From NCBI GenBank assembly GCA_024276195.1, contig JAJRXR010000032.1, positions 1 to 64,000 on the forward strand: a stretch of 64,000 nt of DNA, in the 5' to 3' direction. A model generated the notes under the pieces. The model was not told the DNA's origin. It worked only from the letters and a program-made list of their open reading frames with translations, and searched no databases. Below, piece after piece: positions 55,121 to 64,000 of this stretch (position 1 is its first letter; each line of letters starts with the position of its first letter). This DNA is from Planctomycetota bacterium. Its GTDB lineage: Bacteria > Planctomycetota > Phycisphaerae > Phycisphaerales > UBA1924. A program made the translations under genes and the position numbers.

Positions 55121-56416
55121 ATGAGCACCAACGCAACAACCCATGACCCGGCCCGTCGCGTGGTCATCACCGGCATCGGAGCCGTGACCAACCTCGGGAT
55201 CGGAGCCGGGGCGACCTGGAACGCCATGCGCGAGGGGCGCTCGGGCATCAGCGCGATCGAAGAGTCGATGTTCGAGCGCTACCCCGAGCCCTGGGACGTC
55301 AAGATCGGCGGACAGGTCAAGGACTTCTCGCCCGAGCCCGTGCTCGAACGGCGCGAGGCGCGCCGCCTGGACCGGACCGCGCAGCTGGGCATCGTCGCTG
55401 CGGCAGAGGCCGCGGCTGATTCCGGGCTGGACTTCGGCTCGGGCGACTTCGAGCGGCGCGGGACGGTCATCGGCTCTGGCATCGGCGGCATCCGGACCAT
55501 AGAGGATGGGCTCAACACGATGCGCGACCGGGGCTGGTCGCGCATGAGCCCGTTCACGGTCCCGCGTCTGATGGTCAACGCCGTCACCGGGAACATCTCG
55601 ATCCGGTACAACCTGCAAGGCCCGTCGGCGGCTCACGCAACGGCCTGCGCCAGCTCCGGGCACGCCATCGGCGACGCCATGGGCTACATCCAGCGGGGCC
55701 TGGCCGACGTCATGCTCGCGGGGGGCTCTGAGGCCGCGGTCTCGCCCCTGTGCATCGGCGCCTTCTCCACGATGAAAGCGCTCTCCAAGCGCAACGACGA
55801 CCCGCAACGCGCGTCGCGCCCGTTCGACCAGGACCGCGACGGGTTCGTGCTCAGTGAGGGCGCCGCGGTGTATGTGCTCGAGTCGCTCGCGCACGCCAAG
55901 GCCCGCGGGGCGACGATCTACGCCGAGCTTGTCGGGTTCGGCAACTCGTGCGACGCGGGGCACATCACGGCTCCCGACGCGGAGGGGCGCGGCGCCGGAC
56001 GCTCGATGCGCCTGGCCATGCGCGACGCGGGCATCGAGCCCGGGCAGATCGGGTACGTCAACGCCCACGGCACCTCGACCTCGCTCGGCGACAAGGCCGA
56101 GGTCGCGGCGGTGCTCGAGGTCTTCGGCGAGCACGCCCGCGCGTCCAGCGGCGGCACGCTGATTATGAGCTCGACCAAGTCCATGATCGGACACTGCCTG
56201 GGCGCTTCGGGCGCCGTGGAGATGATCGCGTGTGTCCACGCGGTCCGCGACAGCGTCATCGCCCCGACGATCAACCTCGACAGCCCGGACGAGGGGTTCG
56301 ACCTGGACTTCGCCGCCGGTGACGCCCGCGAGCGCCCCAGCCAGTTTGTGATGAACAACACGTTCGGCTTCGGCGGGCACAACGTCTCGCTGATCGTCGC
56401 CCGGTTCGACGGGTAG
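55121..56416 (+). CDS. fabF: 3-oxoacyl-ACP synthase II (KAS II, FabF)
   Basis: The 431-residue enzyme extends fatty acids by condensation of malonyl-ACP. The catalytic Cys176 lies in HATACASSGHAIGDAMG. The two His are in NAHGTSTSLGDKAEV and STKSMIGHCLGASG. It follows acpP on the same strand. The start MSTNATTHD gives normal length, but no Shine-Dalgarno is near it. FabF catalyses the chain-elongation step that supplies long acyl chains. Confidence 0.97.
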   Translation: MSTNATTHDPARRVVITGIGAVTNLGIGAGATWNAMREGRSGISAIEESMFERYPEPWDVKIGGQVKDFSPEPVLERREARRLDRTAQLGIVAAAEAAADSGLDFGSGDFERRGTVIGSGIGGIRTIEDGLNTMRDRGWSRMSPFTVPRLMVNAVTGNISIRYNLQGPSAAHATACASSGHAIGDAMGYIQRGLADVMLAGGSEAAVSPLCIGAFSTMKALSKRNDDPQRASRPFDQDRDGFVLSEGAAVYVLESLAHAKARGATIYAELVGFGNSCDAGHITAPDAEGRGAGRSMRLAMRDAGIEPGQIGYVNAHGTSTSLGDKAEVAAVLEVFGEHARASSGGTLIMSSTKSMIGHCLGASGAVEMIACVHAVRDSVIAPTINLDSPDEGFDLDFAAGDARERPSQFVMNNTFGFGGHNVSLIVARFDG

Positions 56417-56563
56417 CGCAAGGCCCGCGCGAAGCGCCCTTCACACATCGAATACACCCGCCCTGGAGCGATCCCGGGCGATGGCACGCGGGTTGCGATT
56501 CTCCGTCGGGCGAGCGTGCGCGCGTGGGTCAAGGCGCGTCCGGGCTAGTCCGATGGAGGCAGT

Positions 56564-56908
56564 ATGGCGTCGCCGATCGAGTCGTATTCAAGCCTCGAGG
56601 TCCCGATCATCGTCCGTCTGGGCGAGCGTGAGATGCCGATGCGCGAGGTGCTCAAGCTCGTGCCCGGGTCGATCATCGAGCTGCCCAAGAGCACGGACGA
56701 GGAGCTGGATCTGATGGTGAACAACCGCCAGATCGGCAGCGGGACGGCCGTGAAAATTGGCGAGAACTTCGGGATCCGGATCAGCTACGTCGGGCCAGAG
56801 ATCGAGCGGGCCAGAGCCGCCAAGGGCGAAGACGACGACGACTTAGGCGCCGCGCTCGGCTCCGACCCGAGTATTGAGCAACTCGCCAATCAGTTGATGT
56901 CGGGCTGA
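56564..56908 (+). CDS. FliN-type SpoA-domain protein
   Basis: The 114-residue protein has the C-terminal domain of flagellar switch proteins FliN/FliM or of type III secretion YscQ: VLKLVPGSIIELPKSTDEEL and NRQIGSGTAVKIGENFGIRI. It is short and without the usual long N-terminus. No flagellar or type III secretion genes are near. GATGGAGGCAGT precedes the ATG. Confidence 0.9.
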   Translation: MASPIESYSSLEVPIIVRLGEREMPMREVLKLVPGSIIELPKSTDEELDLMVNNRQIGSGTAVKIGENFGIRISYVGPEIERARAAKGEDDDDLGAALGSDPSIEQLANQLMSG

Positions 56909-57094
56909 TACTCGCCGGGGGCGTTGGCCAGTGACTGCGGGCAAGCCTCGGTTCACACCGGCGAGATCGCGTTCTTGATATCGCCCGGGATTCGCGGACC
57001 GGAGATGGCTCGCGGGGATCGGATGGTCGATATCCTGTGACGGGTCGGCGATCGCCAGCCTTACATATTCCGAACCTGCTCGCAAGGACTGCGC

Positions 57095-59092
57095 ATGCCC
57101 CGCGATATCCCCGTCGGCAACGGCGACCTGCTGATTACCTTCGACCACCTGTACCGGGTGCGGGATCTGTATTTTCCGCGTGTGGGCAAGCACAACCACA
57201 CCGCTGGGCACGTCCAGCGGTTCGGGGTGTGGGCCGACGGGCAGTTCGCGTGGATCGAGGACGAGGGGTGGACGCGTGAGCTGCGCTACAAGGCGGACAC
57301 GCTGGTGACGGATGTCCACCTGGTCCACGAGGAGCTGGGTCTTGAGATCACCTGCAACGACGCCGTGGACTTTCACGAGCCGGTGTTCTTCCGCCGGATG
57401 ACGGTGCGAGATCTGAAGAACAAGCCGCGCGATGTTCGCCTGTTTTTCCATACCGACCTGTCGATCAACGGCAGCGCCGTTGGCGACACGGCCAACTATG
57501 ACCCGACAACGCGGGCCGTGGTGATGTACAAGGACGACGCGTACTTCCTGATCAACGCGGGCGACAAGCAGAAGTGCGGGATCGACCACTGGGCGATCGG
57601 CGCCAAGCGTGTGGGCGGCGCCGAGGGGACGTGGCGCGACGCCGAGGATGGGCAGCTCGGGCGCAACGCGATCAGCCAGGGCTCGGTGGACTCGACCGTC
57701 GGGTTCAACCTGCAGGTGCAGCCCGGGGGCGAAGCGACCGTCACGTCGTGGATCGCGTGCGGGCACTCGTACGACGATGTCCGCAAGCTCAACGACCGGA
57801 TCTGGACCAAGGGAACCGACAAGATGATGGGGCGGACCGAGGCGTACTGGCGCCTGTGGTGCCGCAAGGAGCCGGTGGACACCGCCCCCCTGCCCGAGCC
57901 GGTGCGCGACCTGTTCTACCGCTCGCAGCTGATCCTGCGCACACAGATCGACAACGGCGGGGCGATCATCGCCGCGAACGATTCGGACATCACGCACTTC
58001 GCCGGGGATCACTATTCGTACTGCTGGATGCGTGACGGGGCGTTGGTGGCGCACGCGCTGATCGCCGCGGGCCAGAGCGAGCTGTCGCGGTCGTTCTTTC
58101 GGTTCGCGTCGGATTGCATCGGGGACCGCGGATACTTCCTGCACAAGTACACGCCCGACGGGCGACTGGCCTCGAGCTGGCACCCGTGGATGCTCGATGG
58201 CAAGAAAATCCTGCCGATCCAGCAGGACGAGACGGCATTGGTTCTCTGGGCGCTGCGCCGACACTTCGAGAAGTTCCGCGACGTGGAGTTCATCAAGCCG
58301 CTGTACTCGCGCCTGATCGCGTGGCCCGCGGAGTGGATGCTCGAATACCGAGACCACAACGGGCTGCCCAAGCCCTCGTGGGATCTGTGGGAAGAGCGGC
58401 GCGGGGTTCACCTGTTCACGTGCGCCTCGACGATCGGGGCGCTGGTGGCGGCGAGCGAGTTCGCCGAGGACTTTGGCGAGCCCGAGCGGGCCGTCGCGTT
58501 CCGCGAGGGCGCCGAGCGGATGCGCGGCGCCGTCCGCCGGCACCTCTGGCACCCGGAGCGAAAGTGCTTCGCCCGGATGGCCGTCCCGCTCGAAGACGGG
58601 ACGTACCGCCTGGACATGACCCGCGACAGCGCCAACTACGCGCTGTTCGCCATCGCCGGCTTCGATATTGACGACCCGATGATCGAGGCCGAGATGCGCT
58701 CGATCCACGAGCGCCTCGCGGTGCGCACCGACGTGGGCGGCATGGCCCGATACGAACGCGACTACTACCACCAGGTCGAATCGGAAAAGGTCGAAGACGT
58801 CCCGGGCAACCCGTGGGTGATCTGCACGCTCTGGCAGGCGCTGTACGAGATCGCCAAAGCCAAAGACGTTGACGAACTCAAGGGCGCGATGGACCGCCTG
58901 TCGTGGGCGGTGGACCGCTCGCACGACTCGGGCGTGCTCGCCGAGCAGTACCACCCGTACTCGGGCGACCCGATCTCGGTCTCGCCGCTGACGTGGTCGC
59001 ACTCGACGTTCGTCGTGACGTGCCTGCAATACCTTGAGAAACTGAGCGAGCTGACGAACGCTCCGAAAGACGCGAAGGCCAGCAAAGCCTGA
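57095..59092 (+). CDS. GH15 glucoamylase-like glycoside hydrolase
   Basis: The 665-residue enzyme probably hydrolyses alpha-glucan ends or alpha-linked oligosaccharides. A beta-sandwich N-terminal domain (YFPRVGKHNHTAGHVQRFGV) precedes the (alpha/alpha)6 barrel, with HYSYCWMRDGALVAHAL, PSWDLWEERRGVHLFTCAST holding a catalytic Glu, and VLAEQYHPYSGDPISVSPLT holding the second Glu. No signal peptide is visible, so it is probably cytoplasmic and may act with the glycogen-synthase-like enzyme at 163-1677. AAGGACTGCGC precedes the ATG. Confidence 0.94.
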   Translation: MPRDIPVGNGDLLITFDHLYRVRDLYFPRVGKHNHTAGHVQRFGVWADGQFAWIEDEGWTRELRYKADTLVTDVHLVHEELGLEITCNDAVDFHEPVFFRRMTVRDLKNKPRDVRLFFHTDLSINGSAVGDTANYDPTTRAVVMYKDDAYFLINAGDKQKCGIDHWAIGAKRVGGAEGTWRDAEDGQLGRNAISQGSVDSTVGFNLQVQPGGEATVTSWIACGHSYDDVRKLNDRIWTKGTDKMMGRTEAYWRLWCRKEPVDTAPLPEPVRDLFYRSQLILRTQIDNGGAIIAANDSDITHFAGDHYSYCWMRDGALVAHALIAAGQSELSRSFFRFASDCIGDRGYFLHKYTPDGRLASSWHPWMLDGKKILPIQQDETALVLWALRRHFEKFRDVEFIKPLYSRLIAWPAEWMLEYRDHNGLPKPSWDLWEERRGVHLFTCASTIGALVAASEFAEDFGEPERAVAFREGAERMRGAVRRHLWHPERKCFARMAVPLEDGTYRLDMTRDSANYALFAIAGFDIDDPMIEAEMRSIHERLAVRTDVGGMARYERDYYHQVESEKVEDVPGNPWVICTLWQALYEIAKAKDVDELKGAMDRLSWAVDRSHDSGVLAEQYHPYSGDPISVSPLTWSHSTFVVTCLQYLEKLSELTNAPKDAKASKA

Positions 59093-59129
59093 GAGCGCGC
59101 CGCCCGGCGACGCGCAAGCGTGCGCCTTG

Positions 59130-59195
59130 TCCGAGCCGCGAGCGTGAGCTCGCGGAGTTGGCGTATTCAGCGCGAGCTCACGCTCGCGGCTCGGA
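59130..59195. repeat. Palindrome with 25-bp arms, same family as 29213-29290
   Basis: Perfect arms 59130-59154 and 59171-59195 are separated by 16 bases. The 24-bp core of each arm (from CCGAGCCGCGAG to CGCG) is the same as in the palindrome at 29213-29290 except one base. It lies 38 bp after the GH15 gene and near the end of a convergent gene, without T runs. Confidence 0.87.
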
Positions 59196-59231
59196 TCAGA
59201 GGATCCGAGAGGCGCCGGCGCCCGCCGGGGG

Positions 59232-59507
59232 CTACTTCCCGTTCGAGGCCTGGCCCGCGAGGCGCCCGAGCCCCTCAAGATCACGGTCCCGCAGGACCTG
59301 CTGGATCTTGGACTTGTTCAGCCCCGAGCGGGCCAGCGCCTTCTCGGCACGGATCCAGAGCTGGTTGGTCTTCTTCTCGTTGCCGAGCGCGAGGAAGATC
59401 TCCGTCACCAGCTCGCCGAGGCGCTGGGCGACGATGGTGTCCTGGTTGTCGTAGTAGCGGTCGATGATCTTCCGCTGGGTCTTTGAGAAATCGCGTCCGG
59501 TGGCCAT
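59232..59507 (-). CDS. Small unknown protein, 91 aa
   Basis: A basic, helical 91-residue protein (FSKTQRKIIDRYYDNQDTIV, LGNEKKTNQLWIRAEKALAR). It may bind nucleic acid, but no motif proves it. AAGGACACGACC precedes the ATG. Confidence 0.82.
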   Translation of the reverse strand: MATGRDFSKTQRKIIDRYYDNQDTIVAQRLGELVTEIFLALGNEKKTNQLWIRAEKALARSGLNKSKIQQVLRDRDLEGLGRLAGQASNGK

Positions 59508-59519
59508 TGGTCGTGTCCT

Positions 59520-60338
59520 TCAGGGTGTGGTTCTTGGAGGGTACCAGTCCGAATCGATGATCGGTATGGTGTGCCGCTCAGCAAAGGAGCGAAGCTCGCT
59601 TTCCGGGCGAGGTTCGAGAGAGTCATTCGTCAGCCCGACGCGATACACACTGCCATCATCAAACACGACGACCATGTGCCTATCCTGTACTTCACGTCCG
59701 TTCGGGGCCGTGTGCATCCGCACCCGGTAGATGCCAGCGACCGATTCGGCCAAGTGAGTCCGGACTCGGAGGGAATACCAGCGGCTGGCCGTGATCGAGT
59801 CCGCATCAATCCTGATGAACCACGTCAACCCGATCAGGAAGAGCGGCAAAACGCTCAACGAGATAAACACAACCAGCCCGTTGACGAGGCGGAGCATCCC
59901 GTGAGCGCCGCGTTTTGAGCCCGATTTCGACGCCGACGCGGCCATCAGACGCGGCGCCTCCGCGAAGAGTATCCTCGCACCCAGATCGATCAGCGCGGTA
60001 GCGTGGATCATGCCCAGGAATAACGCGGGAATCACCCAGTAGCGCACGCCCGGGGTGCATAGGACACCACTTCCGGACGCCGTGCTCCACACGAGCCGAG
60101 CCACAACAACGAGCACGCCCAGCCAGACGCTCCCCACCACCGCAGCGGAGCCAAGAACCAGCAGTACCATCGCCATGTTGTATACCGCGAGCGCCCCCGC
60201 AGAGGGTCGGTCTGTCTCGTCGTACGCGTCGATGTCCCGCTTGATCCGTCCGAGCGTGCGCCAAATGAATACCACACCCACGATGTTCAGTCCGGTGATG
60301 GCAACAAATCCGAGACCGATTGCCCACCACGTTGGCAC
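59520..60338 (-). CDS. Polytopic membrane protein of unknown function
   Basis: The 272-residue protein has about four membrane helices (first VGVVFIW near residues 20-26, then about 50-85 and 95-115, and one near 145-165), with a soluble C-terminus (YRVRMHTAPNGREVQDRHMV). I use the GTG at 60338 because GAAGGA precedes it at normal spacing. The ribosome site lies within the end of purM, so the genes are coupled. No family is recognised. Confidence 0.8.
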   Translation of the reverse strand: MPTWWAIGLGFVAITGLNIVGVVFIWRTLGRIKRDIDAYDETDRPSAGALAVYNMAMVLLVLGSAAVVGSVWLGVLVVVARLVWSTASGSGVLCTPGVRYWVIPALFLGMIHATALIDLGARILFAEAPRLMAASASKSGSKRGAHGMLRLVNGLVVFISLSVLPLFLIGLTWFIRIDADSITASRWYSLRVRTHLAESVAGIYRVRMHTAPNGREVQDRHMVVVFDDGSVYRVGLTNDSLEPRPESELRSFAERHTIPIIDSDWYPPRTTP

Positions 60339-60340
60339 AG

Positions 60341-61483
60341 TCAATCCTTCAACCTCACCCGCCCCTGACCCTTGGTGATTGTGCCCAGGCGGTAGACCCG
60401 CTCGCCGAGCTTCTCGAGCCTCCGCGCGATCGAGTCGGCGAAGGTCGGGCGGACGATCAGGCAGTAGCCCACGCCCATGTTGAAGACTTTGGCCATCTCG
60501 TCGTCGCTGACGCCGCCGCGGGCTTGCAGGAACGGGAAGATCGGGGGGACGTCCCAGGCGCCGGGGTCGATCACGGCGTCAACGCCCCCGTGCAGCGCCC
60601 GGCACAGGTTGCCCGCGAGCCCGCCGCCGGTGATGTGGGCCATGCCCGTGACTACTTTTTTGACCTTGTACGCGCGGAGCGTGCGGACAATCGGCCTGGC
60701 GTACAGGCGCGTCGGCGTCAGCAGCACGTCGCCCAGCGTGGGCGCGTCGCCGTTGTCCCCGCCCAGCTCCGGGTAGGCCTTGCCAAGATCCAGCTTCGCG
60801 TGGTCCACAACGTTGCGCACAAGGCTGAACCCGTTGGAATGCACCCCGTCGGACGCAAGGCCCAGCACCACGTCGCCCGGCTCGACCCGCGCCGTGTCGG
60901 TGGCGCGCTTGAGCTCGACCACCCCCACCGCGAACCCGGCCAGGTCAAAGTCGCCCGGCGCGTACAGGTCGTTCATCTCCGCCGTCTCGCCCCCGATCAG
61001 CGCGCACCCGGACAGTTCACACCCCTTGCCGATGCCCGCCATCAGCTCCGTCAGCACCGCCTGGTCCACCGCGTTGACGGCGATGTAATCCAGAAACAAC
61101 AGCGGCTCGGCGGATTCAACCACCAGGTCGTTGATGCTCATCGCGACCAGATCGATCCCGACCGTGTCGTAGCGCCCGAGTTCGATCGCCAGGCGGAGCT
61201 TGGTGCCCACGCCGTCGCAGCAGGCGACGAGCACGGGATCCTTGAAGTTGTGCTTGAACAGGCTCTCGTTGTAATCGAGGCGCACGAGACCCGCAAAGCC
61301 CCCGCCCCGCTCGAGCACGCGAGGCCCGAACGTGCGGCGCATCATCGACTGGATCGATCCGGCGAACCGGTCGCCCGCCTCGATGTCCACGCCCGAGGCG
61401 GCGTACGTCAGCCCGCCCGGACGCCCGGGCTTGCTCTGGTCCTTGCTCTGGCCCTTGTTCTGTCTGCCGCCCGATCCGCCCAT
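60341..61483 (-). CDS. purM: Phosphoribosylformylglycinamidine cyclo-ligase
   Basis: The 380-residue enzyme makes AIR from FGAM in purine synthesis. [20 protein letters not shown] starts the enzyme core. [60 protein letters not shown] and [20 protein letters not shown] are PurM motifs. The first 20 residues form a Gly/Gln/Lys-rich extension not usual in PurM. The ATG at 61483 has TATCCT six bases upstream. Confidence 0.96.
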   Translation of the reverse strand: MGGSGGRQNKGQSKDQSKPGRPGGLTYAASGVDIEAGDRFAGSIQSMMRRTFGPRVLERGGGFAGLVRLDYNESLFKHNFKDPVLVACCDGVGTKLRLAIELGRYDTVGIDLVAMSINDLVVESAEPLLFLDYIAVNAVDQAVLTELMAGIGKGCELSGCALIGGETAEMNDLYAPGDFDLAGFAVGVVELKRATDTARVEPGDVVLGLASDGVHSNGFSLVRNVVDHAKLDLGKAYPELGGDNGDAPTLGDVLLTPTRLYARPIVRTLRAYKVKKVVTGMAHITGGGLAGNLCRALHGGVDAVIDPGAWDVPPIFPFLQARGGVSDDEMAKVFNMGVGYCLIVRPTFADSIARRLEKLGERVYRLGTITKGQGRVRLKD

Positions 61484-61489
61484 GGGCAA

Positions 61490-61495
61490 AGGATA
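61490..61495 (-). promoter_or_regulatory. TANNNT -10 element before purM (predicted leaderless start)
   Basis: On the minus strand TATCCT ends six bases before the ATG at 61483. Confidence 0.5.
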
Positions 61496-61568
61496 CCCAC
61501 GCGCCCGACCCGGGCGCAGCGGGCATAGGATGACTCTCTCAGTCCGCTTTCACGCCGCAGGAGCCACC

Positions 61569-62717
61569 ATGCCCGCTCAGCTTTTCACCTCCGAATCCGT
61601 CTCGATGGGGCACCCCGACAAGGTCGCCGACCAGATTTCTGACGCAATCCTCGACGCGATGCTCGAGCGGGACCCGTACTCGCGCGTGGCGGTGGAGACG
61701 ATGGTCTCGACGGGCATGGCCGTGATCGCGGGCGAGGTGACGACCACCGCCTATGTGGACATCCCCGAGATCGTCCGCGAGACGATCCGGGCCATCGGCT
61801 ACACCGACGGCGCCATGCGCTTCGACGCCGAGTCCTGCGCCGTGCTCAACTCCATCGACCGCCAGTCGCCCGACATCGCGATGGGCGTCGACAAGGAGGG
61901 CGCGGGTGACCAGGGCATGATGTTCGGCTTTGCGTGCAACGAGACGCCCGAGCTGATGCCGCTGCCGATCCAGCTCGCGCACCGCCTCGTCGAGCGCCAG
62001 GCCCATGTCCGGGCGGACGGGCTGATCCCGGGCCTGCGCCCGGACGCAAAGAGCCAGGTGACGGTAGAGTACGACGCCTCGCGCCCCGTGGGCGTCAACA
62101 CCGTCGTCCTCTCCACCCAGCACGACAAGACCTGGAATGACCGTCAGGATGAGCTGAAAAAACAGATCACCGAGCACGTCATCAGGCCCGTCCTCGGCGA
62201 GCACTGGAACCCGGGCATCACCATCCACGTCAACCCCACAGGACGCTTCGAGATCGGCGGCCCCCACGGTGACTGCGGCCTGACCGGACGCAAGATCATC
62301 GTCGATACCTACGGCGGACGCGGGAGGCACGGCGGCGGCGCCTTCTCCGGCAAGGACCCCACCAAGGTTGACCGCTCCGCCGCCTACATGGCCCGGTACA
62401 TCGCCAAGAACATCGTCAGCGCGGGCCTCGCTGACCAGTGCGAGATCCAGCTCTCGTACGCCATCGGCGTCGCCGAGCCGACGAGCGTGTATGTGGACTG
62501 CTTCGGGACAGAGAAAGCCGACACGGGCAAGATCTCGTCCGCCGTGCGCGAGATTTTCCAGCTCACCCCCCGCGGCATCATCGAGCAGCTCAACCTCCGC
62601 AAGCCCATCTACGCCCAGACCGCCCGCCACGGGCACTTCGGGCGCCAGCCCCAGGGCGACTTTTTCACCTGGGAAAAAACGGACAAAGCCGACGCGCTCA
62701 AGTCACTCGTCGGCTGA
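61569..62717 (+). CDS. metK: S-adenosylmethionine synthetase
   Basis: The 382-residue enzyme makes SAM from methionine and ATP. It has [20 protein letters not shown] (ATP and substrate region), [20 protein letters not shown], and [20 protein letters not shown] (P-loop-like). AGGAGCCACC precedes the ATG. The gene ends inside the 3' end of nadD on the other strand (15-bp overlap). No SAM riboswitch structure was found in the 85 bp between purM and metK. Confidence 0.97.
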   Translation: MPAQLFTSESVSMGHPDKVADQISDAILDAMLERDPYSRVAVETMVSTGMAVIAGEVTTTAYVDIPEIVRETIRAIGYTDGAMRFDAESCAVLNSIDRQSPDIAMGVDKEGAGDQGMMFGFACNETPELMPLPIQLAHRLVERQAHVRADGLIPGLRPDAKSQVTVEYDASRPVGVNTVVLSTQHDKTWNDRQDELKKQITEHVIRPVLGEHWNPGITIHVNPTGRFEIGGPHGDCGLTGRKIIVDTYGGRGRHGGGAFSGKDPTKVDRSAAYMARYIAKNIVSAGLADQCEIQLSYAIGVAEPTSVYVDCFGTEKADTGKISSAVREIFQLTPRGIIEQLNLRKPIYAQTARHGHFGRQPQGDFFTWEKTDKADALKSLVG

Positions 62718-63437
62718 GGCTTCAACAGGCGGATACAACCCGTGCTCGACGATGTACGCGCGGACCCGCTCGTCGAGATGCTCGATCGGCTTCTCACGCT
62801 GCGCCGGGTCGCCCAGGGCATCGCGGATCGCCGTGGCGCTGACCTCGATCACCGGCGTCCGCACGAACCCCTCCCGCCAACGCTCCAGCTCCCCCTCGGA
62901 CCACACCCCGACGCCCCGCATCGCCTCGACGAGCGCCCCGGGCGAATCCAGCCCGCCCCGGGGCAGCACCAGCGCCCGGGCAAGGCCCAGGATCCGGCGC
63001 GCCTCACGCCAGCGGTGGAACGCGAGCGCCTGGTCGGCGCCGATGAGGAAGCGAATGTCAGCGGCGCCCAACGCCGCAGCCCGCTCGAGCGTGTCGATCC
63101 AGTAGCTTGCCTGGGTCGCTGAGGACCGGTCCAGCTCCTCGGTCCAGATGCTCGCCCGGTCAAGGTCAGCGATTGCTAGGCGGAGCATCTCGACGCGCTG
63201 GGCGTCGCTGGCCTGCGGCGGCTGGCCCTTGTGCGGTGAGCGAGCCGCGGGAACAAAGACGATCGTCCCGCGCCCCCCCATCGCCAGGCGCCGGGCCTGG
63301 TCGGCGAGCGTGACATGCGCCTCGTGGACCGGGTCGAACGTCCCCCCGACGAGCAGGACAGGCCCGCCCGCCCAGGCTGGGACGCCGGGGGGGACAGGGG
63401 AGACGGCGCGGTCGGGCTGGAAGGGCGGAAGTTCCAT
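62703..63437 (-). CDS. nadD: Nicotinate-nucleotide adenylyltransferase
   Basis: The 244-residue enzyme joins nicotinate mononucleotide and ATP in NAD synthesis. [20 protein letters not shown] has the (H/T)xGH-like start motif of the family, here [22 protein letters not shown] and the ISxTxIR-like [10 protein letters not shown] follow. The N-terminus has a 25-residue proline-rich extension. TAGCAT ends six bases before the ATG. It overlaps metK by 15 bp at the 3' end. Confidence 0.95.
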   Translation of the reverse strand: MELPPFQPDRAVSPVPPGVPAWAGGPVLLVGGTFDPVHEAHVTLADQARRLAMGGRGTIVFVPAARSPHKGQPPQASDAQRVEMLRLAIADLDRASIWTEELDRSSATQASYWIDTLERAAALGAADIRFLIGADQALAFHRWREARRILGLARALVLPRGGLDSPGALVEAMRGVGVWSEGELERWREGFVRTPVIEVSATAIRDALGDPAQREKPIEHLDERVRAYIVEHGLYPPVEASADE

Positions 63438-63443
63438 CGATCG

Positions 63444-63449
63444 ATGCTA
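63444..63449 (-). promoter_or_regulatory. TANNNT -10 element before nadD (predicted leaderless start)
   Basis: On the minus strand TAGCAT ends six bases before the ATG at 63437. Confidence 0.5.
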
Positions 63450-63496
63450 CGCAGGCGTGAAGATTGCCCGCCCGGTGGCTACCATGGTCCCGCATC

Positions 63497-63571
63497 GGCC
63501 CCATCGTCTAGTCTGGTCCAGGACACCAGGTTTTCATCCTGGTAACACGGGTTCGAATCCCGTTGGGGTCA
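63497..63571 (+). tRNA. tRNA-Glu (anticodon TTC)
   Basis: A 75-base tRNA with acceptor stem GGCCCCA/TGGGGTC and discriminator A at 63571. The anticodon stem is CCAGG/CCTGG with loop TTTTCAT and anticodon TTC at 63533-63535. The T loop is TTCGAAT. CCA is not encoded. Confidence 0.97.
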
Positions 63572-63573
63572 TT

Positions 63574-63609
63574 GAGCGGAACGCGGGCGCGTTCCGCTCG
63601 TTGCATTTT
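63574..63609 (+). terminator. Terminator after tRNA-Glu
   Basis: GAGCGGAACG (63574-63583) pairs with CGTTCCGCTC (63590-63599) and is followed by GTTGCATTTTT. Confidence 0.65.
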
Positions 63610-63623
63610 TGGCAGCACAGAAA

Positions 63624-63678
63624 TGCCGCCCGAGGGCGGGTCGGCTCATCGCTGAGCGTCCCCGCCGCCCGGGCGGCA
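63624..63678 (-). terminator. Hairpin after the PEP-CTERM-like gene, possible terminator
   Basis: TGCCGCCCG (63624-63632) and CGGGCGGCA (63670-63678) can pair over a long loop that itself holds a further GGGCGGG/CCCGCC pair. A short T run (CATTTCTG) follows on the minus strand. Confidence 0.45.
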
Positions 63679-63705
63679 CAGGTGATTCGAGGGTTGGGCT
63701 CGGGC

Positions 63706-64000
63706 TTAGCGCCTGCGTCGGCGCGTCGCCAGGAGCAGGCCGGCGCCGAGAGTCGCTACGCCGCCGGGGGCGGGGATGTAGACCATCATGGCGCCGTCGA
63801 AGTCGCCGACATCGCCATCGTTGAAGTTGTCGCTGACGATGCCGAACTGCGTGGCGTACATGGACATGTCGAAGCGGTTGTCGTCGGTCCAGATGAGCTG
63901 GTCGTTGTAGTAGTAGGTGGCGGTGTTGGCGCCGCCGGTGTAGTCGATCTCGACGCGGGTCTCGCGCCACTCGCCCGGGTCGTACTCGAAGCCGGTATTG
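63706..64000 (-). CDS. C-terminal part of an exported PEP-CTERM-like protein
   Basis: About 98 residues are in the window, cut at the right edge. The visible part has beta-type sequence (YDPGEWRETRVEIDYTGGTN, DNFNDGDVGDFDGAMM) and ends IPAPGGVATLGAGLLLATRR with a run of Arg. This is a PEP-CTERM-type sorting signal (small Pro/Ala-rich motif, hydrophobic helix, basic tail), in a variant with PAPGG instead of the usual PEP. It implies an exosortase-like system elsewhere in the genome. Confidence 0.85.
   Translation of the reverse strand, partial: NTGFEYDPGEWRETRVEIDYTGGANTATYYYNDQLIWTDDNRFDMSMYATQFGIVSDNFNDGDVGDFDGAMMVYIPAPGGVATLGAGLLLATRRRRR

Noticed and set aside
56843-59284. An 813-codon minus-strand open frame opposite the FliN and GH15 genes
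   Set aside because: Antisense to the clear GH15 gene and with shadow-type composition rich in Arg, Val and His; no domain is visible.
61484-61568. SAM riboswitch before metK
   Set aside because: The gap is only 85 bp and holds no conserved SAM-box structure; a plain AGGAG site is present.

Overview
The window is a high-G+C bacterial chromosome segment, most likely from a planctomycete of the Phycisphaerae type. That assignment is an inference from several features. There is a tandem array of short-leader pseudopilin-like proteins and a very long secretin with a repeat-rich N-terminus. There is a CX4CH cytochrome-like protein, a PEP-CTERM-like sorting tail, and many proteins of unknown function with planctomycete-like composition. 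No rRNA, CRISPR array, phage, transposase or integrase was seen, so this reads as ordinary chromosome with a few unusual loci.

Layout. 1-6.7 kb: a GT4-type glycosyltransferase, an unknown protein, tRNA-Leu(GAG), a CX4CH protein, a coiled-coil lipoprotein and a plant-type ferredoxin-NADP reductase. 6.8-12.3 kb: a helical-repeat exported protein, OppA and OppB without OppC/D/F, and an M48 membrane protease. 12.3-19.9 kb: small housekeeping genes, namely a TrpG/PabA-type amidotransferase, an MTA/SAH nucleosidase-like protein, Ogt, an RluD-type pseudouridine synthase, a truncated MnmE-like GTPase and a type III pantothenate kinase-like protein. 20.3-24.8 kb: the secretin, then a STAS / RsbW-type pair. 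24.8-29.1 kb: iscS-iscU-iscA with a candidate operator, a double-ACT protein, and a TlpA-like protein with a tandem Cys-rich repeat. 29.3-38.3 kb: thioredoxin reductase, a sigma-70 factor, a UVR-domain protein, a KefB-type antiporter broken by one in-frame TAG, MnmG, and a ClpP/SppA-like exported protein. 38.3-46.8 kb: seven tandem pseudopilin-like paralogues on the minus strand. 47-51.5 kb: an exopolysaccharide-initiating sugar transferase, a DnaJ-like protein, a CpcT-FKBP fusion and a two-TM protein. 51.7-64 kb: malate dehydrogenase, a YtpQ-like protein, AcpP-FabF, a lone FliN-type protein, a GH15 glucoamylase-like enzyme, PurM, MetK, NadD, tRNA-Glu(TTC) and the C-terminus of a PEP-CTERM-like protein.

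Two things stand out. First, the seven pseudopilin-like genes share a near-invariant C-terminal signature ([18 protein letters not shown] and variants) and have divergent middles. Two of them share an almost identical upstream leader. Second, a TANNNT hexamer ends 5-7 nt (usually exactly 6) before the start codon of twelve genes, nearly all without a Shine-Dalgarno sequence. Transcription from it would begin at the start codon itself, so leaderless mRNAs appear to be common here, alongside genes with ordinary GGAGG-type sites.

Other notable points are a family of 25-30 bp-arm palindromes between genes, an Asp-to-Ala change in the phosphate-binding motif of the pantothenate kinase, and a single-codon nonsense change in the antiporter. 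Start codons were chosen by hand from Shine-Dalgarno sites, TANNNT spacing, signal peptides and family length, so several differ from the longest possible reading frame.
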